Shown here: positions 34,526 through 43,161 of the stretch, in pieces | Layout: each line of letters begins with the position of its first letter | Numbering within the stretch: the first letter of the stretch is position 1 | NCBI GenBank assembly: GCA_963817035.1 | Contig: CAWFMM010000003.1 | Location: forward strand, 248,001 to 312,000 | Source: AC-49 sp963817035 | GTDB lineage: Bacteria; Actinomycetota; Thermoleophilia; Solirubrobacterales; Solirubrobacteraceae | DNA: 64,000 bases | Direction of reading: 5' to 3' | Made by a program: the position numbers and the translations under genes | The notes under the pieces: generated by a model | What the model was told of the DNA's origin: nothing | The model's database searches: none | Seen by the model: only the letters and a program-made list of their open reading frames with translations

Positions 34526-36069
34526 CAGGCCCCCGCCGGGCTGGCGGTCGGCTCGACCGTGCCTGCCTGCTGCGCGGCCGTCCCGCTCGGCATCATCGCG
34601 ATCGCGACGGCGAAGGCGAGCGCCATCAGCCCGGCCATCGCGTAGACGACGATCTGGATCGAGTGCGCGAAGTCGAGTTGGATCGCGTGCAGGATGGCGG
34701 GCGATGCCTGGCCGGCGGCCTGCGCCGCGCCGCCGCCCGAGATCCCGCGCGCGATCTCGTCGGCCTTGTCGAGCGGCAGACCGGTCTTCGTCAGCGTCGG
34801 TCCGATGCGCGAGACGTTCTGCGTGATCAGGATCGAACCGAGCACCGCGAGGCCGAGACTGCCGGCGAAGTTGCGCACCGTCTGTGTCAGCCCGGTCACC
34901 GCGCCGTATGTCGCGCGCGAGGCACGGTTGACCGCGTCGGTGCTCACGGGCCCGAGAACGGCGCCCATCCCGGCGCCGGCAACCACCAGGTAGATCCACT
35001 GCGAGTTGAACGACAGCTCGTCGAGCTTGGACGCCCACAGGTAGAAGCCGACCGCGGCGATCGCACAGCCCGCGACAACCGCCGGTCGCGCGCCGCGGCT
35101 GTCGAGGATCCGCCCGCCGATCTGCGCGCCGACGATGAACCCACCGAAGAAGACCACAAGGAACAGCCCCGCCTGTGTGGCGCTGTCGCCGAGCGCGATC
35201 TGCGCGTACAGGGAGGCGAAGAAGAACAGCGGAACGAAGCAGGCCGAGAGCAGGAACAGCACGACGTTGTCGACCGAGAAGCCGCGGTTGGCGAACAACC
35301 GCATCGGCACGAGCGGCTCGTCGGCGCGCCATGTGTGTCGGGCGAACGCGGCGAGTAGCGCCACGCCGGTGATCAGGCACGCCCAGGTCGCCGCGCTGTT
35401 CCAGCCCCAGACCCCGGCCTGCTGGAGCCCGAGCACCGACAGGCTCATGCCGGCGATGACGAGCAGCGCCCCGCGCACGTCGATCGGCGACGGGTCCTTC
35501 TCCTCGCGTGGCTTGGAGATCAGCGTCAGGACGATCGCGATGATCGCGACCGGGATGTTGACCCAGAAGATCGCCCGCCACGTCCACTGCGTCAGGTAGC
35601 CGCCGAGGATCGGGCCGACCGCGGTCAGGCCACCCGAGACCGAGAAGAAGATCGCCAGTGCCTTGCCGCGCTCATGAACCGGATAGGTCGCGACGACGAT
35701 CGCCAGCGCGGCGGGGAACAGGAACGCCGCGCTGACGCCCTGGAGCACGCGGAAGGCGATGATCCACTCCTGCCCGATCGAGCCGGTCGGGGTCAGGCCA
35801 CAGAGCGCCGAGCAGATCGCGAACCCGCTCACGCCGATCAGCACCATCCGTCGACGCCCGACGATGTCGGCGACCTTGCCGCCGAGTGCGAAGAACGCCG
35901 ACAGCGCGAGCAGGTAGCCGTTGACGATCCACTGCGCGCCGGTCGACGTCAGGTGCAGATCCTTCTGAAGGCTCGGGATCGCGAGCGCGACGATCGTCTG
36001 GTCGATGAAGATCATCGCCACGGCGAAGACCATCGCGGCGAGGACGAGATGCTTGTTCGGTGCAGGCAT
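34525..36069 (-). CDS. MFS transporter, EmrB/QacA (DHA2) type
   Basis: 514 aa from ATG 36069; ATG 36084 and 36108 are in-frame alternatives and no ribosome-binding site decides. Fourteen spans are predicted. IDQTIVALAIPSLQKDL in span 1, GGKVADIVGRRRMVLIG in loop 2-3, RVLQGVSAAFLFPAALAIV and SGGLTAVGPILGGYLTQ (motif C) mark a proton-driven drug or metabolite exporter. It is first in an operon with the hydrolase and LLM oxidoreductase. A TGACA-TAT-TGTCA palindrome at 36079-36091 sits in its start region, facing the divergent LLM gene. Confidence 0.88.
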   Translation of the reverse strand: MPAPNKHLVLAAMVFAVAMIFIDQTIVALAIPSLQKDLHLTSTGAQWIVNGYLLALSAFFALGGKVADIVGRRRMVLIGVSGFAICSALCGLTPTGSIGQEWIIAFRVLQGVSAAFLFPAALAIVVATYPVHERGKALAIFFSVSGGLTAVGPILGGYLTQWTWRAIFWVNIPVAIIAIVLTLISKPREEKDPSPIDVRGALLVIAGMSLSVLGLQQAGVWGWNSAATWACLITGVALLAAFARHTWRADEPLVPMRLFANRGFSVDNVVLFLLSACFVPLFFFASLYAQIALGDSATQAGLFLVVFFGGFIVGAQIGGRILDSRGARPAVVAGCAIAAVGFYLWASKLDELSFNSQWIYLVVAGAGMGAVLGPVSTDAVNRASRATYGAVTGLTQTVRNFAGSLGLAVLGSILITQNVSRIGPTLTKTGLPLDKADEIARGISGGGAAQAAGQASPAILHAIQLDFAHSIQIVVYAMAGLMALAFAVAIAMMPSGTAAQQAGTVEPTASPAGA

Positions 36070-36078
36070 GCGTCTTGG

Positions 36079-36091
36079 TGACATATTGTCA
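36079..36091. promoter_or_regulatory. Palindrome between divergent MFS and LLM genes
   Basis: TGACATATTGTCA has 5-bp arms around a 3-bp centre, in locally AT-rich sequence. TATTGT (36084-36089) could be the -10 of the rightward gene, whose GTG is at 36099. An operator overlapping both start regions is plausible; no regulator gene is adjacent. Confidence 0.4.
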
Positions 36092-36098
36092 ACCCGCG

Positions 36099-37142
36099 GT
36101 GGCTTCATCAGATCTCAAACTCGCACTGTCCACCGGCTACTGGTCATCGGCCGCGCCGGAAGGGGCCGTCGCGGCAGTCGCGGCGGCCGAGGAGCTCGGC
36201 TTTGACTCGATGTGGACGGCCGAGGCGTATGGGTCCGACGCACTGACCCCGCTCGCGTGGTGGGGCGCCCACACCCAGCGGATCAAGCTCGGCACGTCGA
36301 TCATCCAGATGTCGGCTCGCCAGCCGGCGGCGACGGCGATGGCCGCGATGACGCTCGACCTGCTGTCGGGCGGGCGCTTCATCCTCGGGCTCGGCGTCTC
36401 GGGACCCCAGGTTGTCGAGGGCTGGTACGGGATGGAGTTCGCCAAGCCCCTCGCGCGCACGCGTGAATATGTGTCGATCGTCCGCGACATCGTCGCGCGC
36501 AAGGACCGTGTGACCGCGCCCGGCCCCGCGTACCCGCTGCCGTTCCCCGGCGGCACCGGCCTGGGCAAGCCGCTGAAGTCGACGCTGCACCCGATCCGAG
36601 ATGAGATCCCGATCTACCTCGCGGCCGAGGGGCCGAAGAACATCGCGCTGGCCGCCGAGATCGCCGACGGCTGGCTCGGGCTGTTCTACTCGCCCCACCA
36701 CGAGGACCTCTACCGCCCCCAGCTCGAGGAAGGGTTCGCCCGTGACGGCGCCCGGCGCTCGTTCGACGACTTCGAGGTCGCCGTCTCGGTGCCGATCATC
36801 ATCGACGACGACGTCGAGCGCGCGGCCGACATCGTGCGGCCGATGTACGCCCTGTACTTCGGCGGCATGGGCGCCCGCGACACGAACTTCCACGCCAACG
36901 TGCCGATCCGCATGGGCTTCGCCGACGAGGTCGAGATCATCAAGGATCACTACCTCTCCGGGCGCAAGGACGACGCCGCCGCCGCCGTTCCGACCGCGCT
37001 CGTCGAGCAGCTCGCGCTGATCGGCCCGCCGGACAAGATCCGCCACGACCTCGACGCCTGGCGCGACTCGGTCGTCACGACGCTGATGGTCTCCGGTGAC
37101 GAGGTGCAGGTGCGGCGCGTCGCCGAGCTCGTACTCGGTTAG
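36099..37142 (+). CDS. LLM-class F420-dependent oxidoreductase
   Basis: 347 aa. KLALSTGYWSSAAPEGAVAA, GFDSMWTAEAYGSDALTPLAW, LGTSIIQMSARQPAATAMAA and LDLLSGGRFILGLGVSGPQVVEGWYG match the actinobacterial subgroup that uses coenzyme F420. A full TIM barrel is present. GTG 36099 gives MASSDLKLALS and is preferred to an upstream TTG-type start that would reach into the divergent MFS gene. It is convergent with the GAP-family gene (4-bp overlap). The substrate is unknown. Confidence 0.88.
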   Translation: MASSDLKLALSTGYWSSAAPEGAVAAVAAAEELGFDSMWTAEAYGSDALTPLAWWGAHTQRIKLGTSIIQMSARQPAATAMAAMTLDLLSGGRFILGLGVSGPQVVEGWYGMEFAKPLARTREYVSIVRDIVARKDRVTAPGPAYPLPFPGGTGLGKPLKSTLHPIRDEIPIYLAAEGPKNIALAAEIADGWLGLFYSPHHEDLYRPQLEEGFARDGARRSFDDFEVAVSVPIIIDDDVERAADIVRPMYALYFGGMGARDTNFHANVPIRMGFADEVEIIKDHYLSGRKDDAAAAVPTALVEQLALIGPPDKIRHDLDAWRDSVVTTLMVSGDEVQVRRVAELVLG

Positions 37143-37801
37143 CGCAGCCCGATCAGCCCGCGGATCACCAGGGCCGCGCCGACGCCGAACGAGACGACGA
37201 GCATGATCACGCGCAGATGGTCGATCGTCCATTGCTGGATCGCTCCGACCGCATCGCGCGCGGCCTCGGGGCGCACGATGCAGACGGCCAACGCGCCGAG
37301 CGGGATCGCGAACCAGATCGCGTTGTAGAGCAGGACGGCGAGCAGGCCCTCGGCGGTCTTCGGCTGATTCTCGACGATGATGTTCAGCGCGACGAGGTAG
37401 AACAGCCCGGGAATGTGCGTCGCCGGACCCGCGACGGCAGCGGTCCTCAGCGTGAGCTTGTGCTTGAGCAGCCGGTCCCAGCGACCGGGCACGGCCGGCG
37501 CCTCGTGAACCTTCGGGCCGCCGATCCGTCCGCTGACGACGCCGGCCGCGAAGACCAGCGCGACGATCCCCCCCGCGACCTCGGCGACCGCCCGCGCGTG
37601 ATCCGTTGAGGAGGTCACACCGATGCCGTGGAAGGCCCAGATCACGAGCAGGCCGAACGTCGTCGTGAAGACCAGCCCGGCAATGATGTAGACGGTCATC
37701 AACCGCCGCGGCGCCTCGGCCGACAGCAGCGCGTAGACCGCGGCGAGGCTGGTCGGGCGAACCGTGCTCGCGAGCGCCAGGATGATCACCTCGACCGTCA
37801 T
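37139..37801 (-). CDS. GAP-family (Sap-like) integral membrane protein
   Basis: 220 aa with six predicted spans: VIILALASTVRPTSLAAVYALL, RRLMTVYIIAGLVFTTTFGL, a third near 75-95, then GPATHIPGLFYLVALNIIV, LLYNAIWFAIPLGALAVC and IMLVVSFGVGAALVIRGLI (landmarks, each under 23 residues in the protein). The family includes mycobacterial proteins linked to peptidoglycolipid and sulfolipid export. A cytoplasmic loop with basic residues lies between spans 3 and 4. ATG 37801 overlaps the stop of the broken DMT gene by 4 bp, so it may depend on read-through of that damaged reading frame. Confidence 0.78.
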   Translation of the reverse strand: MTVEVIILALASTVRPTSLAAVYALLSAEAPRRLMTVYIIAGLVFTTTFGLLVIWAFHGIGVTSSTDHARAVAEVAGGIVALVFAAGVVSGRIGGPKVHEAPAVPGRWDRLLKHKLTLRTAAVAGPATHIPGLFYLVALNIIVENQPKTAEGLLAVLLYNAIWFAIPLGALAVCIVRPEAARDAVGAIQQWTIDHLRVIMLVVSFGVGAALVIRGLIGLR

Positions 37802-38333
37802 GGCATCTCCGTTTCGCGGTCGGCCAGCGTGATCATCACCGCGCCGCCGAGCGCGGCGGGCAGCGCGGCGAACGCGACGACCACATGCCAGCCCGGGCGT
37901 GTGAGGCGCTCCTCGTAGATGAGGATGCCGAGGATCACGCTGATCGCCCGGTTGGAGACCGAGACCGCAGCAATCGCCGGAGTGAGCAGAAGCACGGCGA
38001 TGACGGCCGTGATCGCGAGGGCGGCGATCACGAAGTCGCGCGCGGGCGCTTGTTGACGCCCTGATCTGGATCGCCGACTCCGATGAACAGCGCCAGCCCG
38101 ACCACGACGATCGCGGCGCCGAGCACCTGCCGGCGGTTGACGTTCTGCCGTGTCAGCCAGTGGCCGAGCGGCAGCGCCCAGACGTAGCCGGTGAGCAGGA
38201 TCGCCGTGCCCGCCAGCAACACCGGGACCACGATCAGCCGCGTGACCCCGCCGAGCCCCTCGACCGCCCGGCCCTCGCGGGCGAGCGTGAACGTGCCGCG
38301 CTGCTGCAGCGCCGCGGCGAGCGTGCCGGTCAT
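37798..38333 (-). pseudogene. Broken DMT-type transporter (frameshift and internal deletion)
   Basis: From ATG 38333 one frame reads TLAAALQQRGTFTLAREGRA, VVPVLLAGTAILLTGY, WALPLGHWLT and ALFIGVGDPDQGVNKRP, then stops at 38028. A second frame continues RDFVIAALAITAVIAVLLL and ends TPAIAAVSVSNRAISVILG, then GGAVMITLADRE. The frames meet in a CG run (about 38035-38050); one CG fewer would restore the frame. Even joined (about 177 aa) it lacks roughly 100 residues of the middle spans of this family. Both lesions suggest loss of function. Confidence 0.7.
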
Positions 38334-38394
38334 CGGGTGGTTCCACGGGCGACGAGGCGCCCGAAGGCTGCCGGCGAGCTTCCGACTCACGACA

Positions 38395-38838
38395 CTAGAT
38401 GACCGGCGGTTTCGGCGCGAGCGCCGGGACGAAGACCCCGAGCAGGCCGCGGGCGATCCCGATCGTGAAGTTCAGCCAGTCGAACGAGTCGCGCCAGACG
38501 GTGATCTGACCGTCGCGGACCTCGAAGCGGCCGTAGACCCAGAGCTGAATGCGCAGGCGCCCGTAGGTCAGCACGTCCGTGCGCTCGTTGAGCACGACCG
38601 GGCCGTTGGCGGCCGCCGAGTGCGTGTAGACCTCGAACCCGGCGCCTGGGCGGCCGATCCATCGCAAGAGCGCTCGCCGCACCTCCTCGCGGCCACGCAT
38701 CGAGGGCAGCGAGACGTTCGTGTAGTGCACATCGTCGGAGAGCAGTTCGACCGCGCGTTCGATCTCGTCACCGGCCAGCAGATCGAGGAATTCCGTGACG
38801 AGGGCGATCGGGTCCGGTCCGTCAACGTCGGGCGACAT
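38395..38838 (-). CDS. Limonene-1,2-epoxide hydrolase-like protein
   Basis: 147 aa with an NTF2-like cone fold. VTEFLDLLAGDEIERAVELL and YTNVSLPSMRGREEVRRAL build the first half. The family's catalytic Arg-Asp pair appears in VLNERTDVL and the second catalytic Asp in ITVWRDSFDW, as in limonene-1,2-epoxide hydrolase. It should open an epoxide by direct water attack; the substrate is unknown. ATG 38838 gives MSPDVDGPDPIAL. It is divergent from the small-protein/nucleotidyltransferase pair and precedes the broken DMT gene with a 61-bp gap. Confidence 0.85.
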   Translation of the reverse strand: MSPDVDGPDPIALVTEFLDLLAGDEIERAVELLSDDVHYTNVSLPSMRGREEVRRALLRWIGRPGAGFEVYTHSAAANGPVVLNERTDVLTYGRLRIQLWVYGRFEVRDGQITVWRDSFDWLNFTIGIARGLLGVFVPALAPKPPVI

Positions 38839-38933
38839 CCACGGGACGGTAGCGCCCGCAAGAGTCTGGTAGCGCCTGACCGCTCTCGGGCCCGCCGTCG
38901 AATGGCCACCGTCGGCCGCCGTACAATCAGTCG

Positions 38934-39134
38934 ATGACGTCCGGCGGAAATCCGCTGCTTGCCCCGGGCTCCGAGGCTGAATGGAACCGCATCGAAGCGG
39001 AGCAACGCGCGGCGCGCGCGCGACCACGCGAGTCGATCGAGCAGCGACTGATCCGGGGCCAGCGGCTCTCGGCCCAGGCAGCGGCACTACGACGGTCGGT
39101 GCGAAATGGCCAGAGCGCCGACACCAGATCCTGA
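38934..39134 (+). CDS. Small charged protein paired with a nucleotidyltransferase (possible antitoxin)
   Basis: 66 aa, with no family recognised. Its middle is a long, highly charged predicted helix (AEWNRIEAEQRAARARPRES, IEQRLIRGQRLSAQAAALRR), likely a coiled coil or a disordered partner-binding arm. It overlaps the following nucleotidyltransferase gene by 29 bp in another frame, the order and overlap usual for antitoxin-toxin pairs. ATG 38934. The gene-like status rests on this overlap and on amino-acid composition. Confidence 0.55.
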   Translation: MTSGGNPLLAPGSEAEWNRIEAEQRAARARPRESIEQRLIRGQRLSAQAAALRRSVRNGQSADTRS

Positions 39135-39633
39135 TCTCCGGGCCACGACGGCCGCGCTGCTGGGCGTGGGCGCACGTTTCGTCGTGATCGGAGGCTTCGC
39201 CGTCATCGCCAACGACTACGTGCGCGCGACCGAGGATGTCGATGCCCTGATTCCCGACAACGAGGCAAACGACGCGGCGCTCGATCGGGCGCTGGTGGCG
39301 CTAGACGCTACGTGGGCTGATGGTTCGCCGTTCGTCGCCGGGCAGCTCGCCGGTCGCGAGAACGCGTGCCTCTACACGTCGAGCGGCATCATCGACCTTC
39401 TGCGCGACGGCGTTGCGCCGCTCGACTTCGAGACCGTCGCCGCCGGAGCGATGACGAGCGACCTCGGTGACGGACCATTCCTCGTGGCCGGGCTCGAGAG
39501 CTTGGTGGCGTTCAAGCGGTTGGCTGGCCGTCCCCGCGACCAGAACGATCTACTCGAGCTCGAGGCGCGCCATGGAGCCCTGCCGATCGTTGAAGTCCCA
39601 GGACTCGACACGCCCTACGACGGCGGAGCCTAG
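39106..39633 (+). CDS. Nucleotidyltransferase-fold protein (MNT/AbiEii-like)
   Basis: 175 aa. RFVVIGGFAVIANDYVRATEDVDALI holds the nucleotidyltransferase signature: GG followed after about 14 residues by the ExDVD acidic pair (landmarks VVIGGFAVI and RATEDVDALI). A short helical part ends with LVAGLESLVAFKRLAGRPRDQ and DLLELEARHG, as in DUF6036/AbiEii-type proteins, which carry the third acidic residue elsewhere. Such proteins attach nucleotides to a protein or tRNA. It is translationally overlapped by the 66-aa gene upstream. ATG 39106. Confidence 0.78.
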   Translation: MARAPTPDPDLRATTAALLGVGARFVVIGGFAVIANDYVRATEDVDALIPDNEANDAALDRALVALDATWADGSPFVAGQLAGRENACLYTSSGIIDLLRDGVAPLDFETVAAGAMTSDLGDGPFLVAGLESLVAFKRLAGRPRDQNDLLELEARHGALPIVEVPGLDTPYDGGA

Positions 39634-39725
39634 CCCCGCCCTTACCTCGCGCGCGCGGCCGTCTCGATGTAGTGGCTGGCGTGGCACCCGATCACCGAGC
39701 TTCCGTTGTAGCCACGGTTCGAGCC

Positions 39726-40748
39726 TCACTGCGTGAGCGTGTCGCCGCGGCTCGGCGGGGGCGTGGCGCTGCGGAACTTCGCCTTGTAGGCGTCGAGATC
39801 CCAGGCGTCGAGGAAGTCCGCGGCCGCCTTCTGACCGGAGTCGAAGAGCGCCTGGGCCTGCTCGGGCGTGATGTCGAACTGCGTCGTCTTGACGCCGAGG
39901 GTGGGGATCGGGATCGTGCGGGCGAAGTTGGCCTGCTCGATGTAGAAGCGGTCGTGGGCCTGGGTCATCGTCTCGACGATCACCTTCAGGAACTCGATGT
40001 CGGAGTTCACGTCGGGGAGCCCGGTGCCCTTGGAGATCGGCGGCAGGATCGGCGCGTCCTGGCCGGGCGCCACGAGCGCCATGCCGAACGTCGGGAACTC
40101 GGGCGGCTTGTCGGCCGGCGTGTCGAACAGCCAGACCGGATAGTTCGACAGCATCCCGCCGTCGACGATCACGTGGTCGTTGAAGACCACCGGCTCGAAG
40201 AAGATCGGGATCGACATGCTCATCCGCACGGCCGTCGCGATCTCGAGGTCGTCGGGGTTGGCGATCCCGATGTCGGCCGCGTCGCGCGGGAGGATCAGCA
40301 TGGTGCGCTTGGACAGATCCGACGCGATCACCTGAAGCCGGTAGCGACGGTTCTCGTCGGTCGCGGTGTCGTCGCGCAGGTCGCCGAACGTCGTCTTGCC
40401 CTTCGCGACAAGCAGTTCGGTCAGCCAGTTCACGAAGTACGTGCCGCTGTGCATCCCGCGATGCAGCAGGAACTCGAGCCCCTCACCGACCACACCGAGG
40501 TGGCCGAGGAACGACGGGTCGGCGAACTTCGGGAAGTGCATCTGGTGCAGGACGATGTCCTTGATCTCGTCGGCGCTGTAGCCGACCGCGATGAGCGACG
40601 CGGTGATCGCGCCGGCTGACGTTCCGGCCACGCACTGGGGCTGGTAGCCGCGCCGGCCGAGCTCGCTGAACGCCCCGCCGAGCGCGATGCCCTTTACGCC
40701 GCCGCCTTCGAAAACGAGATCCGCTCGCAGTTCCACGCTCACAGCCAT
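39726..40748 (-). CDS. Patatin-like phospholipase
   Basis: 340 aa. The oxyanion loop FEGGGVKGIALGGAF, the nucleophile VAGTSAGAITASL (Ser about 43) and the catalytic Asp in VIVDGGMLSNYPVWLF (about 185) give the complete Ser-Asp dyad of patatins. No signal peptide, so a cytoplasmic or membrane-associated lipase is likely. The region after the dyad (TKPPEFPTFG; VETMTQAHDRFYIEQANFAR) is as in bacterial patatins. ATG 40748 is chosen over GTG 40760; neither has a strong ribosome-binding site. The 312 bp between it and the RTX gene carry a palindrome (40961-40978) and no gene. Confidence 0.9.
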   Translation of the reverse strand: MAVSVELRADLVFEGGGVKGIALGGAFSELGRRGYQPQCVAGTSAGAITASLIAVGYSADEIKDIVLHQMHFPKFADPSFLGHLGVVGEGLEFLLHRGMHSGTYFVNWLTELLVAKGKTTFGDLRDDTATDENRRYRLQVIASDLSKRTMLILPRDAADIGIANPDDLEIATAVRMSMSIPIFFEPVVFNDHVIVDGGMLSNYPVWLFDTPADKPPEFPTFGMALVAPGQDAPILPPISKGTGLPDVNSDIEFLKVIVETMTQAHDRFYIEQANFARTIPIPTLGVKTTQFDITPEQAQALFDSGQKAAADFLDAWDLDAYKAKFRSATPPPSRGDTLTQ

Positions 40749-40960
40749 GCAAGTTACCAAAACCTGTTTGATTAGATTGACCCCTCACGCGCTGAGCGGA
40801 TAGGCTGGGCGCGTGGCGGCCGGGATGCCCGTTCGCCCCCTCGCGAGCAGCCAACGTCCCGAGCTCCCAGGCCCAGGTCGGGTCTCGGCACGGTCGCGCT
40901 GTCGGACGACGAAGGGGGCGCCACGGCGCCTGCTCTCCCGCCCCCGAGCGCGTCGGTTCT

Positions 40961-40978
40961 CCGCCACATATCTGGCGG
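40961..40978. promoter_or_regulatory. Perfect palindromic arms upstream of the RTX gene
   Basis: CCGCCA-CATATC-TGGCGG, 6-bp perfect arms with an AT-containing centre, 83 bp before the ATG at 41061. It could be an operator or a leader hairpin. This is the only notable element in the gene-free stretch 40749-41060. Confidence 0.35.
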
Positions 40979-41060
40979 CGCACTCCCATGTTCGCCCGCC
41001 CGCTCCGCTGGCAGGTTGTCCTTCACCCAGACAACCCATGCCCATAGGAGGGCGAATGAC

Positions 41061-42881
41061 ATGCGCAATACCATCCTCACGACCATCGTCTGCCTCGCGG
41101 CATTCGGTGCCCAAGCAGCCTCGGCCCTGGCCGACGCATCCGTCACGACCAGCGGCAACGGCGTCGTCTACTTCGGCGACCAGGTCAAGGGCGAGATCCT
41201 GTCGGTCTACACCGCCAACAACTACGTCCACTTCGAGGACGACTTCCAGAGCCTGAGCTCCGGCAACGGCTGCTCCACGGTCAACTCGCACAACGTGCAG
41301 TGCTTCATCGACCCGAGCATCACCGAGGTCCGCATCTACGGCTTCGGCGGCAACGACGTCGTCGACGCCCGCGGCGTCAGCGGCCTCGCCACGCGCATCT
41401 GGGGTGACACCGGTGACGACGACGTCTCCGGCGGCGGCTCGGTCAACGAGCTCCACGGCGGGCCCGACAACGACAAGCTGACCGACGGCGGCTACGGCAG
41501 CGGCTCGGACCTGATCGAGGGCGACGCCGGCAACGACACGCTCAAGGGCAGCCCGGGCGCCGACACGATGATCGGCAACGACGGCAACGACACCTACAAC
41601 GGCGGCCTCGGCGCGGACACGATGTCCGACGGCGGTGGCGGCGAGGACACCGTCACCTACGCTCAGGCGACCTCGGCGGTCACCGTCGATCCCAGCTCCG
41701 CCGCCAAGGGCGACGGGATGGCCGGCGAGGGCGACGTCGTCGGCTCCGACATCGAGGACATCGTCGGCTCCTACTACGACGACACGATCACCGGGACCGA
41801 CTCGGCCAACATAATCGACGGCCTCTACGGCAACGACACGATCGACGGCCGTGGCGGCGATGACGTCATTCACGGCGACGGCGACAACGACACGATCAAC
41901 GGTGGCGACGGTCGCGACCTGATCTACGGCGACGCCGGGATCGACACGCTGCGCGGCGGCAACGACAACGACGTCCTGATCGGCGGGACCGAGGCTGACG
42001 AGCTCGATGGCGACGCCGGCAACGACACGATGATCGCCGAGGCCGGCCCCGACCAGCTCTACGGCGGCGAGGGCGACGACTACCTCGAAGGCGGCACCGG
42101 TAACGACCTGATCGACGGCGGCGCCGGCACGGGTGACACCGCTGCCTACTCCGACCGCACGGCCGACGTCACTGCGACGCTCGGCGCGTCGGGCGGCGTC
42201 GCCGGCGAGGCCGACACGATCGACTCGACCAACGAGAACCTGATGGGTGGCAAGGGCAACGACACCCTGACCGGCGACGCAGGCTCGAACCGGATCGACG
42301 GCTACAGCGGCGGCGGCAACGACACGCTGAACGGCGCCGGCGGGGCCGACTCGCTGATCGGCGAGGACGGCAACGACGTCCTGCTCAGCCGCGACGGCGT
42401 CGCCGACTCCGACGACTGTGGTGCCGGGATCGACTCGGCCCAGGTCGACGCGCTCGACCTGGTGACCGCGTGTGAGACGGTCGACGCGCAGGTCGTGGCT
42501 CAGGGTCCGGTCGACCCCCAGCAGCCCGGTCAGACGCCCGGCAAGAAGGCCGGCCCGAAGGTCGTCATCGCCAAGACGGCGACCCGCAAGGCCAGCACGA
42601 TCTCGGTCACGGTCAGCTGCCCGAAGACCGCGGACGCGACGTGCTCCGGCACGCTCGTCCTGCGCTTCGGCAAGACCAAGCTCGGCTCGCACGCGTTCGC
42701 GATCAAGGCGGGCAGGACCGACCACGTCAAGGTCACGCTGACCAGGGCAGCGACCCGCAAGGTCCGAGCCCACGCGGCCAAGAGCGTCAAGGTCATCGCC
42801 TCGGCGAGCGCCCACGACCGCTCGAGCGCCAGCGCGACGACGAAGCGCACGACCACGATCCACACGGCCGCGCGCCGCTAG
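41061..42881 (+). CDS. Large secreted RTX-like calcium-binding repeat protein
   Basis: 606 aa. Signal peptide (RNTILTTIVCLAAFGAQAAS, cleavage near ALA-DAS). A beta domain (about 30-110) leads into some 25 GGxGxDxhx-type nonapeptides (DGGYGSGSDLIEGDAGNDTL; GGLGADTMSDGG; DGGAGTGDTAAYSD) that would fold as calcium-filled beta rolls. The last 120 residues are a Lys/Thr-rich two-Cys domain (ISVTVSCPKTADATCSGTLV; KAGRTDHVKVTLTRAATRKV). No enzyme motif is seen. ATG 41061 has AGGAGG ten bases upstream, the strongest ribosome-binding site in the window. It is followed by a clear hairpin terminator. Confidence 0.88.
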   Translation: MRNTILTTIVCLAAFGAQAASALADASVTTSGNGVVYFGDQVKGEILSVYTANNYVHFEDDFQSLSSGNGCSTVNSHNVQCFIDPSITEVRIYGFGGNDVVDARGVSGLATRIWGDTGDDDVSGGGSVNELHGGPDNDKLTDGGYGSGSDLIEGDAGNDTLKGSPGADTMIGNDGNDTYNGGLGADTMSDGGGGEDTVTYAQATSAVTVDPSSAAKGDGMAGEGDVVGSDIEDIVGSYYDDTITGTDSANIIDGLYGNDTIDGRGGDDVIHGDGDNDTINGGDGRDLIYGDAGIDTLRGGNDNDVLIGGTEADELDGDAGNDTMIAEAGPDQLYGGEGDDYLEGGTGNDLIDGGAGTGDTAAYSDRTADVTATLGASGGVAGEADTIDSTNENLMGGKGNDTLTGDAGSNRIDGYSGGGNDTLNGAGGADSLIGEDGNDVLLSRDGVADSDDCGAGIDSAQVDALDLVTACETVDAQVVAQGPVDPQQPGQTPGKKAGPKVVIAKTATRKASTISVTVSCPKTADATCSGTLVLRFGKTKLGSHAFAIKAGRTDHVKVTLTRAATRKVRAHAAKSVKVIASASAHDRSSASATTKRTTTIHTAARR

Positions 42882-42891
42882 GCGTATGGTC

Positions 42892-42923
42892 GGCACGGCG
42901 GACGGCGCCCCGCCCGCCGTGCC
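42892..42923 (+). terminator. Hairpin terminator after the RTX gene
   Basis: GGCACGGCGG (42892-42901) and CCGCCGTGCC (42914-42923), a perfect 10-bp stem with a 12-nt loop, 11 bp beyond the stop. It has no T-tract, as is common for actinobacterial hairpin terminators. Confidence 0.65.
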
Positions 42924-43161
42924 AAGCGAGGGGATCGAGACGGCTGCAGAGCCCGATCGGGCCAGAATCCCGGACGTTCCGAAACCACTTCTTCGCCATT
43001 CCGACACGACCTGCATAGGCACCAGCCCGAGGGTCCGCCACCCCAGGTCCCGGCCTCTACGCTCCCTCACCGCGGGCTGTTCAACGAACCGCCAAAACCG
43101 AACACCCCTTCTGTCGCGCCCGCGACAAACGCCGGCAAAGACCGAACATAGCGTCACGGCC

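Noticed and set aside
36087..36092. TTGACA on the minus strand as a -35 box for the MFS gene
   Set aside because: No -10 element lies at the needed distance before any of the in-frame start codons; the sequence is better explained as one arm of the palindrome.
41400..42400. Regularly spaced short repeats that could suggest a CRISPR array
   Set aside because: They are in-frame GGxGxD codons of the RTX protein and diverge between units; no spacer-repeat structure or cas gene is present.
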